DNA from: URNF01 sp045531495
Lineage (GTDB): Bacteria > Bacillota > Clostridia > Oscillospirales > Acutalibacteraceae
Length of the DNA: 13,149 bases
Direction: 5' to 3'
NCBI GenBank assembly: GCA_045531495.1
Contig: JAZSED010000101.1
Span: forward strand, 1-13,149
Made by a program: the position numbers and the translations under genes. Of this stretch, positions 1-6,100 are shown piece by piece. The notes below the pieces were generated by a model. The model worked only from the letters and a program-made list of their open reading frames with translations, did no database searches and was not told the origin of the DNA. Each line of letters opens with the position of its first letter. The stretch's first letter is position 1.

Positions 1-2142
1 GCGTATAACAGCTATGCGGCAATTACCGCGCGTAACTTGGATGCGTACTTGGATACCGTAGCTCTGTGTTCCCAGACCATTAGCGAAATCCACAAATATG
101 CATCTCTTCTCAACAGACGTAGCGGTGCTCCCGCTTGGAGCTGGGAAGAACAGGATATTGTTATTGTAAACCTCGGCACGAACGACGAATGGAGAAGCGG
201 CTTTACTCCCGCGACCGCGTTGACGCATGCTACCGCACTTCTGGAGGATGTCCGTGACCGTAATCCCGATGCATACATCATTTATGTCTACAGTATGATG
301 ACCGATTACACCCAGAAATATCAGGATTACCTTGTTTCCTACAAAGCGGCGGTACAGTCGTTGGTAGATAAGGGTGATGATAAGGTGTTTATGTTGCAGA
401 TGACCCCCAATAACGCTGCTTACGAAGGTCATCCCGATACCGCGGCGCAAGCCGACTATGCGGAAGTGCTGACCAACTTCATCCAAGAAAACTGTCCTGA
501 ACTTTTCGGTCACACCACCCACACCGAAACGATGTCGGCACTGACTACCGCTAACAAAGCGTTGTTCACCGACAGAACCGCCGCTTCGGGTACGGCTCGT
601 ACCATGACCTACAGCAATACGGGTATGACCATTCAAGGTTATCTCTACGGCGATCTCAAAATGAACGTCAACGTGGCTTCCAGTGTTTGCGCGCTTAACG
701 TTATCGTAGACGGTGACGTGCAAAACGCTACTACCGTTTGGGTAGAAGCGGGCAACAAAGAAGTAACGCTTCTGTCCGACTTGCGTCGCGGTCACCACAC
801 TGTTGAAATCGTCAAAGGCACTGCACACCATGCAGGTGCTCTGACCATGAAAGACATTACCTACACGGGTACCTTGACCACCCCGACCGAAAAAGCGTTG
901 CAGATAATGTTTATCGGCGACTCCGTAACGGTGGGTGAAGGTATGTACGGTGCGGTGGACCCGCTCGCAAAATCCTATAATTCTATTGACGGTTATGCGG
1001 CGCAGGTTGCTAACTACCTTGGCGCCGGCGTTACCACCGTTGCACAATGCGGCGCGAAAATCCCGGGTATGACCACCCAGTTTAACGCAATGCAGGACGG
1101 CGAAAAGGATATTGTGGTTATCAATCTGGGCACCAATGACTTTGGTTGGTCTAACTTGTCCGGCTTGGATATTGCCAATGACTATTATCCGAGCGGCACC
1201 ACCAATATTAAGATCAAAGATGCTATCACGGGTCTCATTGACGATGTACGTGCGGCACAGCCCGATGCTTACATCATCTGGACCTACGGTATGATGTTTG
1301 ATCTGCACTTGGATGCGCTCGAAGGCATTATCAGCGACCACGCAACCGCCACCAATGATGAAAAATTACTCTTCTGCGACGTTTCTGCCGCGAAAGATAA
1401 TAGTGGTAAGTCGAGCCATCCGTCTACGGTAGGTAATAACAATGCGGCGCTGGTACTCACCGGCTTTATCCGCGAAAACTGCTCTGAATTGTTAACTTCC
1501 GTGCCGACGCCCGAAAAGACTTTCGCCACCGATCGCAAGTTGAAAGTAGCGTGTGTAGGTGACAGCATCACCGCGTTAGGTTACTGGAATGACAATATGC
1601 GCGGCGAACTGTCTACCAACAAATACGAAGTCAGCGGCTTTGGTGTCAGCGGCTCTACCGCAGGTTTTAAAGGCGTTGACTATGTAGATGCAAGTACCAA
1701 TGCGGGCAAAGCATACGTTGACCAGACCGCGTATACCAATGCTTTGGCATACGGTGCGGATATTGTGGTTATTATGCTTGGTACCAATGACTCTAAAAAG
1801 GTGAACTGGCCCGTATATGCGGATGAATTTGTGGCTGATTACGTAAAAATCGTACGTTCTTTCCAGAAACAGGAGAACGCACCGATGGTATTTATCGGTT
1901 TGCCGCCTACGGTATATTCTACCGGCAGCTTCCAGGATATCAGCAATTCCCGTATTGAAAACTTCATCATCCCTGCGTTGTACGAAGTTGCGGCACAAAC
2001 GGGCGCTGTTATCGTGGATACCCATACGCCGACGGGTGGCGATTCTACCTTGATGAGCGACGGCGTGCATCCTACCGATGCAGGCAAACAGATTCTCTGC
2101 GAAACCTTTGCCGCTGCTATTACAGCAAAAGTGGAGGGTTGA
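1..2142 (+). CDS. Multi-domain SGNH/GDSL esterase, 5' end cut off by window
   Basis: The frame is open from base 1 with no convincing start, so the N-terminus lies outside the window; 713 residues are visible. There are three SGNH hydrolase units. Unit 1 lacks its Ser block (off the left edge) but has GTND at residues 59-62 and a GHPD histidine at 144. A beta-sandwich-like segment follows (about 184-294), resembling the N-terminal domain of CE2 acetyl esterases. Unit 2 has GDS (Ser308), GTND 377-380 and SHP (His473). Unit 3 has GDS (Ser522), GTND 594-597 and DGVHP (Asp687, His690). Units 1 and 2 share PDAYII and ENC-EL blocks, so they look like a tandem duplication. Their histidines lack the Asp three residues before, as in Ser-His dyad CE2 enzymes; unit 3 has the full triad. 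The likely role is deacetylation of carbohydrate or glycan substrates, probably outside the cell, but no signal peptide or anchor is visible. The exact substrate is unknown. Confidence 0.85.
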   Translation, partial: AYNSYAAITARNLDAYLDTVALCSQTISEIHKYASLLNRRSGAPAWSWEEQDIVIVNLGTNDEWRSGFTPATALTHATALLEDVRDRNPDAYIIYVYSMMTDYTQKYQDYLVSYKAAVQSLVDKGDDKVFMLQMTPNNAAYEGHPDTAAQADYAEVLTNFIQENCPELFGHTTHTETMSALTTANKALFTDRTAASGTARTMTYSNTGMTIQGYLYGDLKMNVNVASSVCALNVIVDGDVQNATTVWVEAGNKEVTLLSDLRRGHHTVEIVKGTAHHAGALTMKDITYTGTLTTPTEKALQIMFIGDSVTVGEGMYGAVDPLAKSYNSIDGYAAQVANYLGAGVTTVAQCGAKIPGMTTQFNAMQDGEKDIVVINLGTNDFGWSNLSGLDIANDYYPSGTTNIKIKDAITGLIDDVRAAQPDAYIIWTYGMMFDLHLDALEGIISDHATATNDEKLLFCDVSAAKDNSGKSSHPSTVGNNNAALVLTGFIRENCSELLTSVPTPEKTFATDRKLKVACVGDSITALGYWNDNMRGELSTNKYEVSGFGVSGSTAGFKGVDYVDASTNAGKAYVDQTAYTNALAYGADIVVIMLGTNDSKKVNWPVYADEFVADYVKIVRSFQKQENAPMVFIGLPPTVYSTGSFQDISNSRIENFIIPALYEVAAQTGAVIVDTHTPTGGDSTLMSDGVHPTDAGKQILCETFAAAITAKVEG
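2133..2137 (+). promoter_or_regulatory. Ribosome binding site of the 39-residue peptide gene
   Basis: GGAGG lies inside the last codons of the upstream esterase gene, 7 nt before the ATG at 2145. This perfect Shine-Dalgarno sequence picks the reading frame of the small peptide over a longer overlapping frame starting at 2155. It also suggests translational coupling with the esterase. Confidence 0.75.
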
Positions 2143-2144
2143 GA

Positions 2145-2264
2145 ATGAAAGTGTATGAAACACCTGAAGCACAGGTTGTTGTTATGGCTCCTGCCGCTGA
2201 AATGGCGGCAGAATTCGGTGATAATAACTTCCCACTTTCGTCTATGGTTAGACCGCAAACCTAA
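2145..2264 (+). CDS. Small 39-residue peptide coupled to the SGNH esterase gene
   Basis: The ATG is 2 nt after the esterase stop, with GGAGG 7 nt upstream; the frame ends with TAA just before a hairpin. The peptide begins MKVYETPEAQVVVMAP and ends GDNNFPLSSMVRPQT. It has no cysteine, no signal peptide and no obvious membrane segment. The N-terminal pattern (M-K-x-Y-E-x-P-E, then a hydrophobic run, then acidic/Ala residues) resembles, from memory, short hypothetical peptides beginning like MKKYEKPE that are common in gut Clostridia. I cannot run a search to confirm this. The function is unknown; a leader-type or modified peptide or a small regulatory protein are possibilities only. The strong ribosome binding site and position make it a likely real gene despite its length. 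Confidence 0.6.
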   Translation: MKVYETPEAQVVVMAPAAEMAAEFGDNNFPLSSMVRPQT

Positions 2265-2274
2265 AACCAATCAA

Positions 2275-2303
2275 AAAGGACCACTCCGACGGAGTGGTCC
2301 TTT
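2275..2303 (+). terminator. Hairpin ending the esterase/peptide transcript
   Basis: A near-perfect inverted repeat, AAAGGACCACTCC with GGAGTGGTCCTTT, lies 10 nt after the peptide stop. The T-tract is short (TTT then C), so it is a weaker intrinsic terminator than others in this window, but its position fits. Confidence 0.6.
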
Positions 2304-2315
2304 CACCTATATATG

Positions 2316-2366
2316 CCTTTTCTCAAAGAGTAGGTGGCTTTTGCGAAGCAAAAGACGGATGAAGTG
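2316..2366. repeat. Degenerate dispersed palindromic repeat (non-coding)
   Basis: This contains a perfect 7-bp hairpin with a GAA loop, CTTTTGC/GCAAAAG (2338-2354), flanked by AGGTGG and GACGGATGA. On the minus strand the order is CATCCGTC, hairpin, CCACCT, then a decayed second stem. That order matches my recollection of a repeat scattered between genes in many gut Clostridia genomes. It sits in the gap between two convergent genes. The family assignment is from memory; the hairpin itself is seen directly. Confidence 0.5.
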
Positions 2367-2374
2367 AAAAAGTG

Positions 2375-2408
2375 CCAAAAAACACCCCTCACATCGTGAG
2401 GGGTGTTT
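2375..2408 (-). terminator. Intrinsic terminator of glycyl-tRNA synthetase gene
   Basis: A 13-bp perfect stem, AAACACCCCTCAC with GTGAGGGGTGTTT, has a 3-nt loop. Read on the minus strand it is followed by a run of T residues (AAAAAA on the plus strand at 2377-2382). It lies 8 nt beyond the synthetase stop codon. It may also stop leftover plus-strand transcription. Confidence 0.85.
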
Positions 2409-2416
2409 CAAGCTGT

Positions 2417-3838
2417 TTAGAATGCGATTTTTTCGAGCAAATATGCTTTCAGTTCGGAAACGGGGATACGTACCTGTTCCATAGAATCGCGTTCACGTAC
2501 GGTAACACAGTTGTCAGCAGGGGTATTTTCGTCGCCCACGGTTTCAAAGTCAACGGTGATACAGAACGGGGTACCGATTTCGTCCTCGCGGCGATACCGT
2601 TTGCCGATAGAACCGGCCTCGTCGTAATCCACCATAAAGTCCTTGGCAAGTTCTGCATAGATTTCCTGTGCTTTGGGTGCGAGCTTTTTGGAAAGCGGCA
2701 AAACAGCGGCTTTAAATGGCGCCAAAGCAGGATGTAAGCGCATAACAACGCGGGTGTCGTTCTTCTCTGCGTCTACAACTTCTTCGTCGTAAGCATCGCA
2801 CAAAACCGCCAAAACACTGCGCTCTACACCGAGGCTGGGCTCAATAACGTAGGGGATGTAATGCTCGTTCGTTTCCTGGTCGAAATAGGTGAGGTCTTTA
2901 CCGGAAGTGTTTTGATGCTGGGTTAAGTCGTAATCAGTACGGTCTGCAACGCCCCACAGCTCGCCCCAACCGAACGGGAACAGGAATTCAAAGTCGGTGG
3001 TGGCTTTGGAATAGAAGCACAGTTCTTCGGGGTCGTGGTCACGCAAACGCAGGTTTTCGTCCTTCAGACCGATGGCGAGCAACCACTGATGGCAGAACTC
3101 ACGCCAATAGGTAAACCATTCCAGATCCGTACCGGGTTTGCAGAAGAACTCAAGCTCCATCTGTTCGAATTCACGCACACGGAAAATGAAGTTGCCGGGG
3201 GTGATTTCGTTACGGAAGGATTTACCGATCTGCGCGATACCGAAGGGCAGCTTTTTGCGGCTGGAACGCTGAACGTTCACAAAGTTGGTGAAGATACCCT
3301 GTGCGGTTTCGGGACGCAGATACACGGTGTTTTTGGCATCCTCGGTAACACCCTGGAAGGTTTTGAACATCAGGTTAAACTGACGGATGTCGGTAAAGTT
3401 GTGTTTGCCGCAGGTGGGACAGGGGATGTTGTGTTCCTCCACAAAATCCTTCATTTCCTGCTGCGAGAACGCATCAATGGGCTTGGGCAGGGTAAAACCG
3501 GTTTCGCTGCACCAATCTTCAATCAGTTTGTCCGCACGGAAACGTTCTTTACATTCTTTACAGTCCATTAACGGATCGGAGAAGCCTGCCAAGTGACCCG
3601 AAGCCACCCAGGTCTGCGGATTCATCAAGATAGCCGCATCGAGACCGACGTTGTAGGGGTTTTCTTGCACAAACTTTTTCCACCACGCCTTTTTGACGTT
3701 GTTTTTCAGTTCTACACCCAAGGGGCCGTAATCCCAGGTGTTTGCAAGGCCGCCGTAAATTTCGGAGCCGGCAAAGATAAAGCCGCGGCCCTTACATAAG
3801 GCGACGATTTTTTCCATTGTTTTTTCAGTGTTTTTCAT
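2417..3838 (-). CDS. glyS: Glycyl-tRNA synthetase, alpha2 (dimeric) type
   Basis: Class II aminoacyl-tRNA synthetase that charges tRNA-Gly with glycine using ATP in the cytosol; 473 residues, normal for the single-chain type (also called glyQS). Visible features are GRGFIFAGSEIYGG near the N-terminus (17-30), a CxxC pair at C93/C96 and another at C140/C143 that probably bind zinc, motif 2 around FRNEI...REFEQ (208-226), and motif 3 EPSLGVERSVLAVL (333-346). An anticodon-binding domain covers about 363-473. The frame extends upstream to 3976, but the ATG at 3838 is preferred. It begins MKNTEKTMEK, where family members begin, and GGAAAGGA lies about 10 nt upstream. The extension would run over the promoter. 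The gene is monocistronic with its own promoter and terminator. No T-box leader was seen. Confidence 0.97.
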   Translation of the reverse strand: MKNTEKTMEKIVALCKGRGFIFAGSEIYGGLANTWDYGPLGVELKNNVKKAWWKKFVQENPYNVGLDAAILMNPQTWVASGHLAGFSDPLMDCKECKERFRADKLIEDWCSETGFTLPKPIDAFSQQEMKDFVEEHNIPCPTCGKHNFTDIRQFNLMFKTFQGVTEDAKNTVYLRPETAQGIFTNFVNVQRSSRKKLPFGIAQIGKSFRNEITPGNFIFRVREFEQMELEFFCKPGTDLEWFTYWREFCHQWLLAIGLKDENLRLRDHDPEELCFYSKATTDFEFLFPFGWGELWGVADRTDYDLTQHQNTSGKDLTYFDQETNEHYIPYVIEPSLGVERSVLAVLCDAYDEEVVDAEKNDTRVVMRLHPALAPFKAAVLPLSKKLAPKAQEIYAELAKDFMVDYDEAGSIGKRYRREDEIGTPFCITVDFETVGDENTPADNCVTVRERDSMEQVRIPVSELKAYLLEKIAF

Positions 3839-3881
3839 TGGTATCCATTCCTTTCCGAAGGGATAATTTTCATACGCATAT

Positions 3882-3910
3882 ACTTTAATATAAAAAGGTA
3901 AGAATGTCAA
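3882..3910 (-). promoter_or_regulatory. Sigma-A-type promoter of glyS
   Basis: On the minus strand TTGACA (3905-3910) is followed after 17 nt by TAAAGT (3882-3887). The -35 box is perfect and the -10 box matches 4 of 6. It lies about 45-70 nt upstream of the glyS start. Confidence 0.6.
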
Positions 3911-4193
3911 CTGCCGTTTGCAAATTTTTAGCAGAATGATGCGTGTAAACGGTACCTTTCGGATGTTTTCTAACAAAAAACGAAAACAAAAGACAATCGT
4001 TCGTTTTGATTTTATGACAAGAAAAGAGATGGTGATGCGCCCAAAAGGAAGGGATACCTATGTTTATCAGGAACGCTGTCATTTTTTTCGATGAAATGTG
4101 ACTGATTTAACGTTTTTATTGTTTAAAGCGACAAAAAAACACCACCGTTTTAGTATGTTTTGTATAATTCGAACAATTTTATTAAAAAAACAT
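3911..4193. other. AT-rich divergent intergenic region, no gene seen
   Basis: The gap between the divergent glyS and sigma factor genes (3839-4254) is unusually long for this window. Apart from the two promoters at its edges I see only short AT-rich frames without good ribosome binding sites. There is also an imperfect inverted repeat, AAAACGAA...TTCGTTTT (about 3977-4007). A 13-codon frame at 4060 has a purine-rich stretch before it but nothing else in support. No T-box, tRNA or recognisable riboswitch was found. Confidence 0.5.
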
Positions 4194-4222
4194 TTGACAA
4201 AAGTTTGCAGAAGTAGTATATT
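4194..4222 (+). promoter_or_regulatory. Strong sigma-A-type promoter of the sigma factor gene
   Basis: TTGACA (4194-4199) is followed after exactly 17 nt by TATATT (4217-4222). Transcription would start near 4229, giving a 5' leader of about 25 nt before the GTG start. Confidence 0.8.
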
Positions 4223-4254
4223 ACTATATATACGACTGCAATAGAGGTGGTTGT

Positions 4255-4833
4255 GTGCAAAAGGACGCGAAGACACCGTCCGCAGATATGGAAGATGCCG
4301 CTTTAGCGGCGTTGGCGAAAGCGGGCAGTAGCGAAGCGTTTACGTTGTTGGCGGCGCGGTTTTCCGCAATCAGCAAGAAACTTGTGTCCCGCTACTTCGC
4401 TGTCCCCGATATGGGAACGGAAGATTTGTTGCAGGAAGGGCTTTTAGGTCTGCTTGCGGCGGTGCATAAGTATGAGCCGCAGTGCGGTGAGTTTTTCCCG
4501 TTTGCGGTATCCTGCATTAAAAACCGTATTGTATCGGCGGTAAGAAAGCAGCTTCCGAAGGATGTGCCCGAAACGGCGGAGACGGAGGAAGGACAGGTTT
4601 TAGGACAAGCCGACCCCGCAACTTTGTTGATTGAGCAGGAAGAGGCGGCGCGGTTGTATGAAAAACTGCGGTCTTTACTTACCGACAAGGAATATGCGGT
4701 ACTTATTGCGTATCTTGGCGGCGATAGTTACGCGCAGATAGCGAAGCGTCTGTCTATAACACCCAAAGCGGTAGACAACGCACTGCAAAGGGTGCGGCGA
4801 AAATTGGAAAAGAACGGTTTTCGTCCGACGTAA
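4255..4833 (+). CDS. SigH-like RNA polymerase sigma-70 family factor
   Basis: A 192-residue sigma factor that should direct RNA polymerase to a specific promoter set. Region 2 spans about 27-100, with the DLLQEGLLGLLAAVHKY core-binding helix (57-73) and the FPFAVSCIKNRIVSAVRK segment (81-98). Region 4 spans about 138-187, with a helix-turn-helix ending KAVDNALQRVRRKLEK (171-186), which closely resembles the SigH/Spo0H end. There is no region 1 or 3, as in SigH and ECF-type factors. The start is a GTG with AGAGGTGG 4 nt upstream. In Bacillus SigH runs early sporulation and competence genes; whether this one does is not shown here. The lack of a neighbouring anti-sigma gene argues against an ordinary ECF pair. 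No terminator separates it from the next gene, 129 nt downstream. Confidence 0.85.
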   Translation: MQKDAKTPSADMEDAALAALAKAGSSEAFTLLAARFSAISKKLVSRYFAVPDMGTEDLLQEGLLGLLAAVHKYEPQCGEFFPFAVSCIKNRIVSAVRKQLPKDVPETAETEEGQVLGQADPATLLIEQEEAARLYEKLRSLLTDKEYAVLIAYLGGDSYAQIAKRLSITPKAVDNALQRVRRKLEKNGFRPT

Positions 4834-4962
4834 AACTTGGCAATGACGGCAAATGGCCGGTTGCAATATATGCCCACTGGATATCTTAATCTGAACGTTA
4901 TTAAATGGTCCGGTTAATTCGTCACAGGGCAAAAAATATTTTATAAGGCGAGGTTAGATCCA

Positions 4963-5238
4963 ATGTACGAAGACAAGACTCTGGTCTGCAAAGAATGCGG
5001 AAATGAATTTGTGTTCACCGCCGGTGAGCAGGAATTCTATGCTGAAAAGGGCTTTGTAAACGAGCCCCAGCGCTGCAAAGCTTGCCGCGACGCGCGCAAG
5101 AACGCAGGCAGACCTGCTCGTGAGCTCTTCACCGCTGTTTGCGCGAACTGCGGCAAGGAAGCGAAAGTTCCCTTCCAGCCCCGTGAAGACCGCCCGGTGT
5201 ACTGCAGCGAGTGTTTTGCCCAGCAGCGTGGCGAATAA
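4963..5238 (+). CDS. Zinc-ribbon protein with four CxxC pairs
   Basis: A 91-residue protein with CxxC pairs at C9/C12, C38/C41, C60/C63 and C81/C84, enough for two zinc ribbons. The N-terminal half (DKTLVCKECGNEFVFTAGEQ) matches the probable zinc-ribbon family PF13451. The C-terminal half matches the CxxC-x17-CxxC type often fused to it. The molecular function is unknown; nucleic-acid or protein binding in the cytosol is the usual guess. The ATG has GGCGAGG about 9 nt upstream. It may be cotranscribed with the sigma factor gene, since no terminator and no good promoter was seen between them. A strong terminator follows. Confidence 0.85.
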   Translation: MYEDKTLVCKECGNEFVFTAGEQEFYAEKGFVNEPQRCKACRDARKNAGRPARELFTAVCANCGKEAKVPFQPREDRPVYCSECFAQQRGE

Positions 5239-5252
5239 TCGTTTAACAATGC

Positions 5253-5290
5253 AAAAAAAGTCGTCCGTCAATAGACGGACGACTTTTTTT
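5253..5290. terminator. Bidirectional intrinsic terminator
   Basis: A perfect 10-bp stem, GTCGTCCGTC/GACGGACGAC, with an AATA loop is flanked by seven A residues on the left and seven T residues on the right. It works in both directions for the convergent zinc-ribbon gene (plus) and the esterase operon (minus). It overlaps the esterase stop codon by 2 nt. Confidence 0.9.
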
Positions 5291-6095
5291 ATAATTCTTT
5301 TGCCCAACGGATGGCCATATCTGCCCAAACGGCACATTCTTTGGGACCGCCACCGACTTCGTCGGTGACCAACGACAGACCGTGCCAGCCGTGCGGGAAG
5401 GTGTGTAACTCAAAAGGAATATGGTGCTTGCGTAACGCCGTTGCCATCAATAAGGCGTTTTCCATAGGCACGCAGGTGTCTTCAAAGGTGTGCCAGATAA
5501 ACGCGGGAACGGTGTCGGCAGACACTTGTAATTCCAGCGACGTTTCTTCTAACAACGTGTCGCTCATTCTGTCCATTAACAGATTGTCAAACGAGCCGCG
5601 GTGTGCATATTCACCCGATGTGATGACGGGATAGCATAAAATCATACCGTTTGGACGGTGTTCGTTTGTGGTGCCGAGTGCTGCTTTGACGTAATCGCGG
5701 TTCCATAACACACCCAAACTGCCTGCCAAGTGACCGCCTGCGGAGAAACCGATGATAAACACCCTGTTAGGGTCAATGTGCCATTCTTCTGCGTGTTCAC
5801 GCACCGTAGCGACCGCTTTTCCCGCCATGAACAGGTGGGATGGGAAGGGGAGTGTTTTTACTTCGTATTCCAAGATAAATGTCTGAAAACCCGATGCCGC
5901 AAACTTACGTGCAATCGGCTCGCCTTCGCGGTTGGTACACACCATACCGTACCCGCCACCGGGACAGATAACAACGGCAGGACGCGTTACGTTACGGTCA
6001 AAATCGGGGATGATGCCGGCGGTTAAGGTTGCTTTAGCAATGCCTTTGACACCTGCAGGGGCACAATCAACCTCTAAATAAAACACCTGTTCCAT
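5289..6095 (-). CDS. Alpha/beta-hydrolase, acetyl-xylan-esterase-like
   Basis: A 268-residue serine hydrolase with the full set of signatures: oxyanion-loop CPGGGYG (45-51), nucleophile elbow GFSAGGH (Ser118), acid at Asp206 (TFEDTCVP) and histidine in HGWHGLSL (probably His238). The pattern and size fit the BD-FAE / acetyl-esterase group, which removes acetyl or other acyl groups from xylan-type substrates or small esters. No signal peptide is seen, so it probably acts in the cytosol on imported oligosaccharides. It starts 5 nt after tex; its AAGGAG ribosome binding site lies inside the end of tex, 8 nt before the ATG, so the two are translationally coupled. It is the last gene of a three-gene minus-strand operon. 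Confidence 0.88.
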   Translation of the reverse strand: MEQVFYLEVDCAPAGVKGIAKATLTAGIIPDFDRNVTRPAVVICPGGGYGMVCTNREGEPIARKFAASGFQTFILEYEVKTLPFPSHLFMAGKAVATVREHAEEWHIDPNRVFIIGFSAGGHLAGSLGVLWNRDYVKAALGTTNEHRPNGMILCYPVITSGEYAHRGSFDNLLMDRMSDTLLEETSLELQVSADTVPAFIWHTFEDTCVPMENALLMATALRKHHIPFELHTFPHGWHGLSLVTDEVGGGPKECAVWADMAIRWAKEL

Positions 6096-6100
6096 AGTGA

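Noticed and set aside
1576..2172. 198-residue minus-strand frame opposite the SGNH gene
   Set aside because: It lies entirely antisense to conserved SGNH unit 3 with its catalytic motifs; its composition is typical of a shadow frame.
2155..2367. 70-residue plus-strand frame beginning MKHLKHRLLL
   Set aside because: It overlaps the small peptide in another frame, has no ribosome binding site of its own and runs through the terminator hairpin and the repeat.
3035..3571. 178-residue plus-strand frame inside glyS
   Set aside because: It is antisense to the conserved synthetase core and has no recognisable domain.
4060..4101. 13-codon leader peptide MFIRNAVIFFDEM
   Set aside because: It is too short, lies upstream of the mapped-looking sigma factor promoter and has no attenuator structure.
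3839..4254. T-box riboswitch upstream of glycyl-tRNA synthetase
   Set aside because: Such leaders are common for glyS in Firmicutes, but no AGGGTGGNACCGCG-type T-box sequence or leader terminator is present on the minus strand; the promoter is close to the gene.
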